From Pokkaliibacter plantistimulans (GTDB lineage Bacteria > Pseudomonadota > Gammaproteobacteria > Pseudomonadales > Balneatricaceae): a DNA stretch of 33,127 bases. The translations under genes and the position numbers were made by a program. Positions 1 to 7,868 of the stretch are shown piece by piece. The stretch is taken from positions 1-33,127 of the forward strand of contig NZ_LAPT01000030.1 of the NCBI RefSeq assembly GCF_003194385.1, given 5' to 3'. Within the stretch, counting starts at the first letter, position 1; each line of letters begins with the position of its first letter. Below the pieces are notes generated by a model. It saw nothing but the letters and a program-made list of their open reading frames with translations, did not search any database and was not told the DNA's origin.

Positions 1-8
1 ACCGCGTC

Positions 9-71
9 AAAAACAGGCTCAAAAATGCTCATTTAGTCCACTAAACTCCGCTTTTTCGCCTGTGTTTTCCT
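9..71. repeat. Long imperfect hairpin repeat downstream of LysR gene
   Basis: The stretch folds into one long imperfect stem-loop. The left arm contains AAAACAGGCTCAAAAATGC and ends in TTTAGT; the right arm begins ACTAAA and runs through GCTTTTTCGCCTGTGTTTT. The two arms are near reverse complements with a few bulges. It lies past the stop codon of the minus-strand LysR gene and could act as its transcription end. The layout is that of a dispersed intergenic hairpin element. Bases 72-148 hold no gene that I can see. Confidence 0.45.
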
Positions 72-148
72 TGTCTCGGCTGCCTCGATAACGTTTTTCA
101 ACAGCTTGCTAAGGCGCAAGAATGCAGGGAGCAGGGCCGTCGGGGCAA

Positions 149-1129
149 TTATTCTGACGGCTCTGGCCGGATGACGCTGGCCGGTGTTACTGCAGCCTGA
201 TCAGCAGACAAGCCCGGCAAACCCGGCAATCCTTCCATCACGATGTCACTGCGTGTCTTCAGGTACGCATATAAGGCCCGCACCACAGGTGAAAGCTGCT
301 TGCGGTGCGGGCATACCAGATTGAAGGGCACACTGCGCCCACTCCATTCCGGCAGCAGCAGTTGCAAGCGGCCCTGACGCACATCAGAGGCCACATCCAT
401 CCACGACTTATAGGCAATGCCTTCACCCTCTACGGCCCAGCGGCGGACCACATCCGCATCGTCGCAAATGAGCCCGCCGCGCGCCGTCACCTGCTGACTT
501 TCGTTGCCCCGGCTGAACAGCCACTGATCAAACAACCGTCCGCGAATCATGTACAGCAAGCCATTGTGCTGAGGAATATCCGCCGGGCTCAGCAACGGCG
601 GATGGCTGGCGATATAGCCGGGCGATGCCACCAGCACAGCGCGATTATCTGCCGCCAGCGGCATGGCGATATAGCTGGCGTCGTCGCTGCCGCCATAACG
701 CAGGGCGACGTCGACCGGATCACGAAAAACATCGGTGACCTGATCAGACAGCTGCAGACGCAGATTGACTCTGGGGTGTTCACGGCGAAAGGCAGTGAGC
801 CAGGGCAGTATGACGTTACGGCCAAGATCAGACGGGGCCGCAATCTGGATGGTGCCCTGCAGCTCCTGTTCGCCCTGTTGCAGTTGTTCATGGCCGAGCT
901 GGAGGGTACGCAGCACATCGCGGGCGTAGGGCAGGTATTGTTCACCTTCCGCTGTCAGACGCAGGCTGCGGGTGGAGCGGGCAAACAGGCGCACATTGAG
1001 GTCACGCTCCAGCCGCTTGATGGCCGCACTGACCTGCGCCGGCAGCAGGTTGGCCTCGCGGGCCGCATTGGAAAAGCTGCCCAGCACGGCGGAACGAACA
1101 AAGAGCGTCAGGTCTTCCAGCCGGATCAT
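149..1129 (-). CDS. LysR-family transcriptional regulator
   Basis: DNA-binding regulator of 326 residues, normal length for the LysR family. The N-terminal winged helix-turn-helix covers about residues 1-60: it opens MIRLEDLTLFV, then SFSNAAREANLLPAQVSAAI as recognition region and RLERDLNVRLFARSTR. A LysR substrate-binding domain follows from about residue 90 (IQIAAPSDLGRNVILPWL, then VDVALRYG). I chose the ATG at 1129 because GGAG precedes it by about 7 bases and the domain begins at once; a longer frame to 1198 has no such site. The sequence resembles CrgA/DmlR-type regulators. It is divergent from the MFS importer across a 517-base gap holding a 17-base palindrome, so it most likely controls that importer. 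The effector is unknown. The C-terminal tail of about 25 residues is Pro/Ala-rich and probably unstructured. Confidence 0.9.
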   Translation of the reverse strand: MIRLEDLTLFVRSAVLGSFSNAAREANLLPAQVSAAIKRLERDLNVRLFARSTRSLRLTAEGEQYLPYARDVLRTLQLGHEQLQQGEQELQGTIQIAAPSDLGRNVILPWLTAFRREHPRVNLRLQLSDQVTDVFRDPVDVALRYGGSDDASYIAMPLAADNRAVLVASPGYIASHPPLLSPADIPQHNGLLYMIRGRLFDQWLFSRGNESQQVTARGGLICDDADVVRRWAVEGEGIAYKSWMDVASDVRQGRLQLLLPEWSGRSVPFNLVCPHRKQLSPVVRALYAYLKTRSDIVMEGLPGLPGLSADQAAVTPASVIRPEPSE

Positions 1130-1646
1130 TTGCACTCCAGTAAAGCAGATCAGGGTGTATGAGCGTGAAGACTGGTTCAATAGTCCACCCGCAGGCAAGC
1201 ATTTATTCTCTATAAGTGAAAATGACAGAAGTAGCGCGAGATGGCTCAGGAAAACATACCTGCAGAGTATGTCTGCTTACTTATTTGATATTTGTTGCCA
1301 CCCGGGTGCTCCGGTAGCGTGATCAAACGTGCACAAAAGTTGTACGAACCGTGCAGAGCAGGGGACGTTGTCAGAACCTGCATCGCTGATCTTTGAGCGA
1401 TCTTCACAAGATCGTGAACACCTTCTTACCGGAGCAGGAGAGCGCTGACTGACCAATCCAAACTGACCTTCCTTTTTGCCAGGCAGCATCGTGTGCCGGG
1501 CTCGCTTCTCTTCCTGACAAAACCATGCCGCGCTATGCCGTGATAGCTGCAGGGGCACGCTTTTGTCTGAAAAGAGCCGCGGTTTGACATGCTGCACCCC
1601 GTTTCTCATGCAAACGAATACAAAAATAACGACAGGGTTGAACGCA
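1130..1646. other. Divergent intergenic region, LysR / MFS
   Basis: 517 bases without a convincing gene. It must hold the promoters of both flanking divergent genes. A perfect 17-base palindrome lies at 1398-1414. A TTGACA hexamer at 1584-1589 is placed suitably for the MFS gene, but nothing close to TATAAT follows at 16-18 bases, so an activator-dependent promoter is plausible. Short open frames here show no recognisable protein. Confidence 0.5.
1398..1414. promoter_or_regulatory. Palindromic operator candidate
   Basis: CGATCTT-CAC-AAGATCG is a perfect inverted repeat with 7-base arms and a 3-base centre, in the gap between the divergent LysR regulator and the MFS importer. A dyad of this size between a LysR gene and its divergent neighbour is the usual place for a LysR site. 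The spacing is not the classical T-N11-A, so the binding protein is inferred. Confidence 0.45.
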
Positions 1647-2999
1647 ATGAAGAATCATGAAGTGAACGGCATTATCGACAATGCCAGCTTTACCCCCTTC
1701 CATTGGAAAGTGTTGTTCTGGTGCACGCTGATCATCATCTTTGATGGCTATGATCTGGTGATCTACGGCGTGGTGTTACCCATCCTGATGAAACAATGGC
1801 AGTTGAGCCCACAGATCGCCGGCTTGCTGGGCAGCAGTGCGCTGTTTGGCATGATGTTCGGGGCGATGGGCTTCGGCATGCTGTCGGACCGGATCGGCCG
1901 CAAAAAAGTCATTCTTGTCTGTCTGACGCTGTTCAGCGTCACCACCGCTATCAACGGGTTTGCGACCACCCCCATGCAGTTCGGTGTACTGCGTTTTATC
2001 GCCGGGCTGGGCATCGGCGGGGTGATGCCGAACGTGGTCTCTCTGATGAGCGAATACTCGCCAAAACGCAGTCGCAGCACGCTGGTGGCGCTGATGTTCA
2101 GCGGTTATGCCGTTGGCGGCATGCTGTCTGCCGGGCTGGGGATCTGGATTGTGCCCACCTATGGCTGGCAGGTGATGTTCTTCCTCGCCATTGTGCCGAT
2201 GCTGGCGGTGCCGCTGATTATCCGTTCGCTGCCTGACTCGGTGGGCTTCCTGCTGGCACAGGGCAAAACCGACACGGTGCGTACAGTCATGCGGCAGGTA
2301 GCACCGCAGCTGACGATTCAGGATCAGGACAGTTTCAGTGTGACGGCATCACCATCACGCAAAGCGGCCATGGCCGAGCTGTTCAGTCAGGGCAGGGCGA
2401 TGAGCACGGCGATGTTCTGGCTGGCGTTCTTCTGCTGCCTGCTGATGGTCTATGCCCTCGGCTCCTGGCTGCCCAAGCTGATGTCGCTGGCGGGCTATCC
2501 TTTGAGTTCCAGCCTGATGTTCCTGATGATTCTGAACGTGGGGGCCATTGTCGGTGCAATCGGTGGCGGCTGGCTGTCTGATCGTTTTTCCCTGAAGTCA
2601 GTGCTGGTGACGTTCTTCCTGTTTGGCTCCATCGCACTGGTCCTGCTCGGCTATAAAAATCCCATGTGGGTGCTGTACACCCTGGTGGCGATTGCCGGGG
2701 CGACCACCATTGGTTCGCAGATCATTCTGTATGCCTGTGTGGCGCAATATTATCCCGCTCATGTGCGTTCTACCGGGTTGGGCTGGGCATCGGGTGTCGG
2801 TCGTAACGGCGCCATACTCGGGCCGATTATCGGTGGTGCCCTGCTGGCGATGGCGTTGCCGCATCAGGTGAACTTCCTGTCACTGGCGATTCCCGGTGCA
2901 ATAGCCACACTGGCGGTGTCGCTGATCGGTATGGGCACCAGAGCACCTGCGGTACGTCAGGCCGACGAGGCCAGCACCACAGCTGAAGCCGCTAACTGA
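1647..2999 (+). CDS. MFS transporter, aromatic acid:H+ symporter (AAHS) type
   Basis: Inner-membrane importer of 450 residues, the usual length of the AAHS family (PcaK, BenK, MhpT relatives), which brings in aromatic or related carboxylic acids with protons. Visible signs: the family motif in the first membrane segment (FDGYDLVIYGVVLPILM), then SALFGMMFGAMGFGMLSDRIGRKK, which contains the MFS loop 2-3 signature, and a second such motif, GAIGGGWLSDRFSLK, in the second half. About twelve hydrophobic segments are present. The ATG at 1647 fits the family N-terminus; frames opening at 1563 or 1608 lack a ribosome site. The substrate cannot be read from sequence, and no aromatic catabolic gene is adjacent. 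Control is probably by the divergent LysR regulator. A 13-base-pair hairpin follows the stop. Confidence 0.9.
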   Translation: MKNHEVNGIIDNASFTPFHWKVLFWCTLIIIFDGYDLVIYGVVLPILMKQWQLSPQIAGLLGSSALFGMMFGAMGFGMLSDRIGRKKVILVCLTLFSVTTAINGFATTPMQFGVLRFIAGLGIGGVMPNVVSLMSEYSPKRSRSTLVALMFSGYAVGGMLSAGLGIWIVPTYGWQVMFFLAIVPMLAVPLIIRSLPDSVGFLLAQGKTDTVRTVMRQVAPQLTIQDQDSFSVTASPSRKAAMAELFSQGRAMSTAMFWLAFFCCLLMVYALGSWLPKLMSLAGYPLSSSLMFLMILNVGAIVGAIGGGWLSDRFSLKSVLVTFFLFGSIALVLLGYKNPMWVLYTLVAIAGATTIGSQIILYACVAQYYPAHVRSTGLGWASGVGRNGAILGPIIGGALLAMALPHQVNFLSLAIPGAIATLAVSLIGMGTRAPAVRQADEASTTAEAAN

Positions 3000-3036
3000 T
3001 TAATCAGGCGGCTAACGCGTTCAGGAGGGCTGAGCG

Positions 3037-3070
3037 CCTGCCAGCCTCCCTATCTGCGGAGGCTGGCAGG
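3037..3070 (+). terminator. Strong hairpin after MFS gene
   Basis: CCTGCCAGCCTCC (3037-3049) pairs perfectly with GGAGGCTGGCAGG (3058-3070) across an 8-base loop. It starts 38 bases past the MFS stop codon. There is no run of T after it, so it may stabilise the mRNA end or act as a weak or factor-assisted terminator. Confidence 0.6.
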
Positions 3071-3072
3071 TG

Positions 3073-3190
3073 TTACCTGATCCCAGCAGCGGATCTGCGC
3101 CCCGGCAGGCGTATCAACCCCTCCAGTACGGCATTCAGCACTTCGCTGTCAGGCGCAATGTCAGCGCTATAGCCTGATGTGTGCCGAATC
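3073..3190 (-). pseudogene. Possible C-terminal gene remnant, unidentified
   Basis: On the minus strand an open frame reads ...SGYSADIAPDSEVLNAVLEG followed by LIRLPGRRSAAGIR and a TAA at 3073-3075. It looks protein-like, but upstream the frame is lost and no start with a ribosome site is present. I do not recognise the family. It sits in the same decayed stretch as the flavin-oxidoreductase remnant and may be the tail of a deleted gene. Confidence 0.25.
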
Positions 3191-3301
3191 TGTAGCTCCT
3201 TCCGCCTTGTCCACCTAGGTGCAACATGATGAACGCAAGCACCGGCCCTATTCTGGTAACCCTCTCATTCGTCTCTTTCAAGGAAGAGAAGGAGTCGTCT
3301 T

Positions 3302-3466
3302 ATGCTGGCACTGTTTAGCCCCTACACCCTGAATGGAATCCCCCTGTGCAACCGGCCGCCACGTTATCGCCGGCCAAGCACAGGGGCGGCGCCGACTATT
3401 TCCGGGATAACCAGCGTGCTGCTGCCGGTAGGAACAGGTATTGAGGTCAGTCGATATCAGCCCTGA
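3302..3466 (+). pseudogene. N-terminal remnant of an Old Yellow Enzyme-like oxidoreductase
   Basis: A good ribosome site (AAGGAG at 3289-3294) stands 7 bases before ATG 3302. The peptide starts MLALFSPYTLNGIPLCNR, which matches the conserved start of NADH:flavin oxidoreductases of the Old Yellow Enzyme family (LFxPYTLGxxxLxNR). The match then breaks. In another frame the later DNA reads ADYFRDNQRAAAG, like the family's MAEYYRQRASAG, so deletions and frameshifts have removed most of the N-terminal domain. What remains is a 54-codon frame ending TGA at 3464-3466, which overlaps the ATG of the next gene (TGATG). It could still be translated and couple translation into that gene. The family assignment rests on two short matches. 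Confidence 0.45.
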
Positions 3467-4239
3467 TGACCTTTCCCGTGCACGACTTGTCAGTCCGTTC
3501 GCCTGTGATAGCAGCATTCGGGCATCCCGCTAACCTTGAGACCTTCACACTACGGCTGCCGCCTGCGCTGGCGGCGGCTCAGCCAGATGCCGTGCGGGTT
3601 CGGGTGGCGATACCCGTGCAGATGCTGCCATCCAGCCAGCCTGTTCCGGTACGCTTCTGGCTGCAGGACAGCACCAGTGACTCTCTGACAGATGCAATGG
3701 TTGCTGCGCTGAGCAGTCATACCGAGCAGGCTCCCGCCATCGTGGTGGTGACTGATCCGTTGCCTGTCAGCTGGTATATGGATTCCCATCAGGGAGAACG
3801 GGCGCTGGAGCACTTTGCTCTCGAACTGCTGCTGCCAAAGATCCAGCAACGCTTCGGCGTATCATTGGGTGGGCAGGGCAGCAGTATCGAGGGCATACAC
3901 CTGAGCGCTTACGGTGCGCTGTATCTGGGGCTCAAGTATCCGCACCTCTTTGGTCGCATTACCGCCATTCAGCCGGTGATGATGGCTGCCGGCGCCGAGG
4001 TGCCGATGGAGCGCATTACCCCCTGGGTGTGGATGCGACGTAATCAGCAGCAGCTACAGCACTCCTGTATCACGCTGGTGATAAGTCAGCGCAACAATGC
4101 CTTCAATCAGGCCATCACCGCCTGTCATCAGGATTTGCAGCGGGCTCAGATTCCCCATCACTTTGTGCAGTTCACCACGGAGCGGCCAGCAGAGCCGACC
4201 GTCAGCACCTCCCATCTCTTGCTCGATTCGGCGATATAG
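3466..4239 (+). CDS. Degenerate alpha/beta-hydrolase, siderophore-esterase-like
   Basis: 257 residues with the outline of the putative-esterase family that includes Fes/IroE-type enzymes. A beta-rich N-terminus (ETFTLRLPPAL, VRVRVAIPVQ) is followed by a region like the family's C-terminal catalytic half (HQGERALEHFALELLLPKIQQRFGV). At the nucleophile elbow the usual GHSxGG is replaced by GIHLSAYGALYLGLKYP: Ser147 may remain, but the flanking glycines are gone. The loop normally holding the catalytic acid is unclear. Activity is therefore doubtful, and this may be a decaying gene. Its ATG overlaps the stop of the oxidoreductase remnant (TGATG), and no ribosome site of its own is obvious, so translation may depend on that remnant. 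No iron-uptake genes are nearby. Confidence 0.55.
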   Translation: MTFPVHDLSVRSPVIAAFGHPANLETFTLRLPPALAAAQPDAVRVRVAIPVQMLPSSQPVPVRFWLQDSTSDSLTDAMVAALSSHTEQAPAIVVVTDPLPVSWYMDSHQGERALEHFALELLLPKIQQRFGVSLGGQGSSIEGIHLSAYGALYLGLKYPHLFGRITAIQPVMMAAGAEVPMERITPWVWMRRNQQQLQHSCITLVISQRNNAFNQAITACHQDLQRAQIPHHFVQFTTERPAEPTVSTSHLLLDSAI

Positions 4240-4345
4240 CCCTGTGTTCAACTCAACCACAGGCGTACCGCTTGCGCTCGTTAGCTTGATAAGTAACCTC
4301 CCTTTCTTCCGGACAGCAAAGACGAGTAATTGACATCAGTTTGGC

Positions 4346-4351
4346 TATAAT
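4346..4351 (+). promoter_or_regulatory. Perfect -10 hexamer of the FKBP gene promoter
   Basis: TATAAT lies 55 bases before the FKBP start codon. A TTGACA at 4330-4335 precedes it by only 10 bases, too close for a normal sigma-70 pair. The true -35 would fall near 4323-4328 (CGAGTA), a poor match. The call rests on the perfect -10. Confidence 0.5.
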
Positions 4352-4406
4352 GCCGCCTTTCTGATCCGTACCAACACGCTCAGGCACAGGCTGACAAGAC
4401 CGATTT

Positions 4407-4748
4407 ATGCAAGACGAACTGAAAATTGATGATCTGGTAGTAGGTGAGGGCAAGGCCATCAAACGTGGCGCGCTGATCAAGGCGCATTACCGCGGCTGGC
4501 TGGACGACGGTACCGAGTTTGATTCATCCCACAAGCGTGGTGAGCCTTTCCAGTGTGTACTGAGCACCAACAAGGTTATTCAGGGCTGGGTGCTGGGCCT
4601 GCTTGGTATGAAAGAAGGCGGCAAACGCCAGCTGTGGGTCCCTGCCTATCTGGGCTACGGCGAGCGCGCCATTGGCAATATCATTCCCGCCAACGCCAAT
4701 CTGAACTTTGAAATCGAACTGCTGGAAGTCATGAATCGTGATGACTGA
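4407..4748 (+). CDS. FKBP-type peptidyl-prolyl cis-trans isomerase
   Basis: Single-domain FKBP of 113 residues, about the minimal size for the family. It catalyses cis-trans isomerisation of Xaa-Pro bonds and may assist protein folding. There is no signal peptide, so it is probably cytoplasmic. Visible family features are VVGEGKAIKRGALIKAHYRG, then GWLDDGTEFDSSHKRGEPFQ (the conserved YxGxLxDGxxFDSS strand), VIQGWVLGLLGMKEGGKRQLWVP, the YGE turn (LGYGERAIGNIIPANANLN) and a final FEIELLEV strand. The DGTEFDSS aspartate, the VIxGW tryptophan and the terminal strand are in place. Some pocket aromatics vary (AHYRG, LGYGE). It stands alone with its own -10 box; the thioredoxin-like gene follows 56 bases later and probably shares its transcript. 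Confidence 0.93.
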   Translation: MQDELKIDDLVVGEGKAIKRGALIKAHYRGWLDDGTEFDSSHKRGEPFQCVLSTNKVIQGWVLGLLGMKEGGKRQLWVPAYLGYGERAIGNIIPANANLNFEIELLEVMNRDD

Positions 4749-4804
4749 ACGGTTTTGCCCGCGTGCTGCAAACCGTTGATCCGCTCCAACACAGGATGAG
4801 CCTC

Positions 4805-5317
4805 ATGGCAACTTTCCAACAACTCTTCGACATCGGCCAGGACTTCGCCAGCTTTGTACGTGGTGGGCTTGCCAGCGAGCAGGCGGCTGTGGATGCACTG
4901 GTCAGCAAGGTGGGACAGCCCGGCACGATCTCAGACGCTACCCTGCAGCGCATTGATGCACTGACAGGTCGTTACCATCTGCTGATTGTCGGTGAAATGT
5001 GGTGCCCGGACTGCCACGTCAACATCACGGCCCTGCAGTATCTGTGCAAGGCGCAGCCCAGAGTCAGTCTGGCCATCATCACCAAAGGCCGCGCTGAGGA
5101 TGATCTGAAGAAACGTCTTGGCCTTGAGAAGGTATCGATTCCTCTGGTGATTGTGCTGGATGAGCAGTTTGAGCAACTCGGTCTGTTTATCGAGCAACCG
5201 CGCGCGGTCGTTGAGCAATGGTCAGAGCAGACCAGAGCAGACTATCGTCAGGGCCTCTATATGGACGCGACGCTCAATGATGTGCTGGCGGTGATCGCCA
5301 CTGGCGAGACTATTTAA
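4805..5317 (+). CDS. Thioredoxin-family protein with CPDC motif
   Basis: 170-residue protein resembling the Thioredoxin_9 group. The N-terminal helices (about residues 1-55) precede a strand and redox motif (LLIVGEMWCPDCHVN) with cysteines 67 and 70. A strand-turn with the conserved cis-proline type loop follows (KVSIPLVIVLDEQFEQLG), then a C-terminal helical part ending DVLAVIATGETI. The CPDC site indicates a thiol-disulfide role, but the partner is unknown. There is no signal peptide. I chose ATG 4805 because AGGA at 4793-4796 stands 8 bases upstream; starts at 4763 and 4796 have no such spacing. It is the last gene before the bidirectional terminator at 5398-5434. Confidence 0.85.
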   Translation: MATFQQLFDIGQDFASFVRGGLASEQAAVDALVSKVGQPGTISDATLQRIDALTGRYHLLIVGEMWCPDCHVNITALQYLCKAQPRVSLAIITKGRAEDDLKKRLGLEKVSIPLVIVLDEQFEQLGLFIEQPRAVVEQWSEQTRADYRQGLYMDATLNDVLAVIATGETI

Positions 5318-5397
5318 GCCGCTTGCGTGCAACTTATACGACCAGCTAAGCCCGGCGGGTTGCTGGTAAAGCAATAGCCAACTGATAGCACAAACAA

Positions 5398-5434
5398 AAC
5401 AGCCCGCTGTTTCATCAACAGCGGGCTGTTTTTT
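5398..5434. terminator. Bidirectional intrinsic terminator
   Basis: AACAGCCCGCTGTT (5398-5411) pairs perfectly with AACAGCGGGCTGTT (5417-5430) over a 5-base loop. T residues follow on the plus side and an A-rich flank supplies T residues for the minus side. It lies between the convergent thioredoxin-like gene and dctP and can end both transcripts. Confidence 0.92.
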
Positions 5435-5450
5435 AACCGGCAGTCAGCAA

Positions 5451-6500
5451 TTAGTTGACCTGCTGTTTGGCCTCATCAATGGCGGTGAACAGCTGTTTCA
5501 CCAGATCTTCACCCAGCTCCTTGGCCTGTGCATCGACAACCACTTTGGCCTTGGCGCGCATCTTGTCCAGCTCAGCAGGAGGAACATCATTCACCTGCAT
5601 GTGCTGCTTGAGGAATGCCAGAGACTCGGCGGCCTGTTCGCGGCTCAGCTTGCGCTCGTAATCGCGTGAGGTAACGGCAGCCTGTTTGACGATGGCTTTT
5701 TCGTCATCGCTCAGCTTGTCCCAGAAGCTTTTGCTGATCAGCATGACCCAGGGGCTGTACACGTGGTGGGTCAGGCTCATGTACTTCTGAACTTCATAGA
5801 ACTTGCTGGACTGAATAGTGGTGTAGGGGTTTTCCTGACCATCCACCGCACCGGTTTCCAGTGCGGTAAACAGCTCGGAGAAGGCCATGGGAATCGCGTT
5901 GGCGCCCATGCTGTTGAACAGGTCCAGATACATGGGGTTCTGCATGACGCGCAGTTTCACGCCATCCATGTCAGACATCTTCTCGATGGGGCGCTTGGAG
6001 TTGGTCAGATCACGGAAGCCGTTCTCCCAGTACACCAGACCTACCAGCCCCTGAGCCTGCAGACCGTCCAGCAGCTCCTGACCGACTTTGCCGTCATACA
6101 CCTTGTCAGCCACTTCGGGCTTGTCGAACAGGAAGGGCAGATCCCAGATGCCGAATCGCTTGTCGATGCCGACCAGCGACGAGGTTGCGCCCATCATCAT
6201 TTCCTGAGCGCCACCGATCAGCGCGTTCTGCATCTGCATTTCGTTACCCAGCGAGGCGTTGGCGAAACCTTTGACCTTGAACTTGCCGTCAGACAGACGC
6301 TTCATTTCTTCGATGAAGAACTTCACTGACTCGCCCTGTTTGCTGTCTTCACTCAGACCGTAGCCGAAGCGGATCAGGCGGTTGTTGATCTCAGCAGCAA
6401 AGGAGCTGACCGCGCCCAGGCTCAGGGTGACACCCAGCACAGCCGCAGTCAGGGATTTCAGTACCTTTTTGGAGGTAGTAACGGAGGTCGTTGTTTTCAT
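5451..6500 (-). CDS. dctP: TRAP transporter substrate-binding protein DctP
   Basis: Periplasmic binding protein of 349 residues, typical length for DctP. A signal peptide is clear: basic start (MKTTTSVTTSKKVLKS), hydrophobic core (LTAAVLGVTLSLGAVSSFA) and Ala-Ala cleavage region near residue 35. The mature part shows family features such as FGYGLSEDSKQGESVKFF, LFDKPEVADKVYDG, and the ligand-contact region GVKLRVMQNPMYLDLFNSMG followed by GANAIPMAFSELFTALETGA. The conserved arginine of the LRVM motif, which binds the substrate carboxylate in this family, is present. AAGGAAG precedes the ATG by about 8 bases. It is the last gene of the dctQ-dctM-dctP block. The neighbouring dehydratases suggest that it captures a sugar acid rather than a C4-dicarboxylate. 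Confidence 0.95.
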   Translation of the reverse strand: MKTTTSVTTSKKVLKSLTAAVLGVTLSLGAVSSFAAEINNRLIRFGYGLSEDSKQGESVKFFIEEMKRLSDGKFKVKGFANASLGNEMQMQNALIGGAQEMMMGATSSLVGIDKRFGIWDLPFLFDKPEVADKVYDGKVGQELLDGLQAQGLVGLVYWENGFRDLTNSKRPIEKMSDMDGVKLRVMQNPMYLDLFNSMGANAIPMAFSELFTALETGAVDGQENPYTTIQSSKFYEVQKYMSLTHHVYSPWVMLISKSFWDKLSDDEKAIVKQAAVTSRDYERKLSREQAAESLAFLKQHMQVNDVPPAELDKMRAKAKVVVDAQAKELGEDLVKQLFTAIDEAKQQVN

Positions 6501-6593
6501 TATTTTGCTTCCTTCGGGTTAAAACATCTGTGTCCAGGACACGGGTGGGTGCGGGGTATCCGCGACAGTAACCTTGTTCTTGCGTAACGCTTT

Positions 6594-7868
6594 CTACAGC
6601 CAGGCTGCCGGTACGGTGACAATGCCCGGGAATACCACCAGCAGCGCGATAATCACCAGATACACCAGCAGGAAAGGCATGACACCGCGCACGATGACTT
6701 CCATCGGCTGCCGGGCGACGCCGGAAACCACGCTCAGTACCGTACCGATGGGCGGAGTGATCAGACCGACGCAGCCCACCATCACGAACATCACGCCAAA
6801 GTAGATCGGGTCGATACCGGCCTTGATCACCAGCGGCATCATCACAGGGCCAAGAATCAGGATGGTGGGTGTCAGGTCCATCACCATGCCGATCAGGATC
6901 ATCGCCAGCACAATGGTGGCCATCAGCAGGCGCGGGCTGTCGAGCAGCGGGGCCAGCAGATCAACCAGCTCAGAGGGCAGGTCGGCCAGGGTCACCATGT
7001 AGGAGGAGACGATGGCGGCAGCGCAGAGGAACATCACCACGCTGGTGGTGTAGGCGGCGCGGATAAACAGCGGCACCAGTGCCTTGAAGTCCAGCTCGCG
7101 GTATACCGCCAGACTGATCAGCAGGGCATAGCCCGCGGCAACGACCGCCGCTTCAGTGGGGGTAAACAGACCTCCACGCAGACCACCGATGATGATGACG
7201 GGCATCAGCAGCGCCAGAATGCCGTCTTTGGCTACCGCCAGACGGTGCTTCATGCTCTTGCGCGGCTGGGGTTTGATCTCGATCTTGCCCATGCACCACT
7301 TCCATGCCAGTACCAGACCGAGGCCCATGATGATGCCGGGGACGATACCGGCCATGAATAGCTGGCTGATGGACTGGTTGGTGGTCACACCAAAGATGAT
7401 GAACGGCATGCTGGGCGGAATGATCGGCGCGATGATGCCGCCTGATGCGATCAGACCTGCAGAGCGGCCGACCGGATAGCCGTTGTCACGCATCATCGGC
7501 AGCAGCAGGGTGGCTAGTGCAGCGGTGTCGGCAATGGCCGAGCCGGACAGACTGGCGAGAATCACTGAGGCGATGATGGCAACGAAACCGAGGCCACCGC
7601 GACGATGACCGACGCAGGCAATGGCCAGATTGATGATGCGTTTGGAAATACCCCCGGCGTTCATCACTTCGCCAGCAAGGATAAAGAAGGGCACGGCCAT
7701 CAGCGGGAAGCTGTCTGCACCGCTGATCAGGTTCTGTGCGACCAGCTGGGGGTCGAAGAAGTCCAGATGCCACATCATGGCCACGCCGGTCATGATCAGG
7801 GCAAAGGAAATCGGCATGCCCAGCGCCATAAAGCCAAGCAGCGCCAGCAGGAACAATGCCAGAGTCAT
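6594..7868 (-). CDS. dctM: TRAP transporter large permease DctM
   Basis: Inner-membrane permease of 424 residues with about twelve hydrophobic segments, the large subunit that carries the ion-driven translocation step. It has the typical start (MTLALFLLALLGFMALGMPI), PFFILAGEVMNAGGIS, the GSAIADTAALATLLLPMM stretch, APIIPPSMPFIIFG, and near the end VGLITPPIGTVLSVVSGVA. Its ATG overlaps the dctQ stop (ATGA), indicating translational coupling. dctP follows after 93 bases. The order Q-M-P with the binding protein last is less common than P first but well known. Confidence 0.95.
   Translation of the reverse strand: MTLALFLLALLGFMALGMPISFALIMTGVAMMWHLDFFDPQLVAQNLISGADSFPLMAVPFFILAGEVMNAGGISKRIINLAIACVGHRRGGLGFVAIIASVILASLSGSAIADTAALATLLLPMMRDNGYPVGRSAGLIASGGIIAPIIPPSMPFIIFGVTTNQSISQLFMAGIVPGIIMGLGLVLAWKWCMGKIEIKPQPRKSMKHRLAVAKDGILALLMPVIIIGGLRGGLFTPTEAAVVAAGYALLISLAVYRELDFKALVPLFIRAAYTTSVVMFLCAAAIVSSYMVTLADLPSELVDLLAPLLDSPRLLMATIVLAMILIGMVMDLTPTILILGPVMMPLVIKAGIDPIYFGVMFVMVGCVGLITPPIGTVLSVVSGVARQPMEVIVRGVMPFLLVYLVIIALLVVFPGIVTVPAAWL

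Noticed and set aside
305-1162. Long plus-strand open frame antisense to the first LysR gene
   Set aside because: Its codons mirror the LysR gene, the protein has no family features, and no ribosome site precedes it.
4330-4351. TTGACA plus TATAAT as a complete promoter for the FKBP gene
   Set aside because: The spacer is only 10 bases; only the -10 hexamer was kept.
6530-6542. GTGTCC-A-GGACAC palindrome between dctM and dctP as an operator
   Set aside because: It lies inside an operon with no sign of an internal promoter; a chance dyad of this size is plausible.
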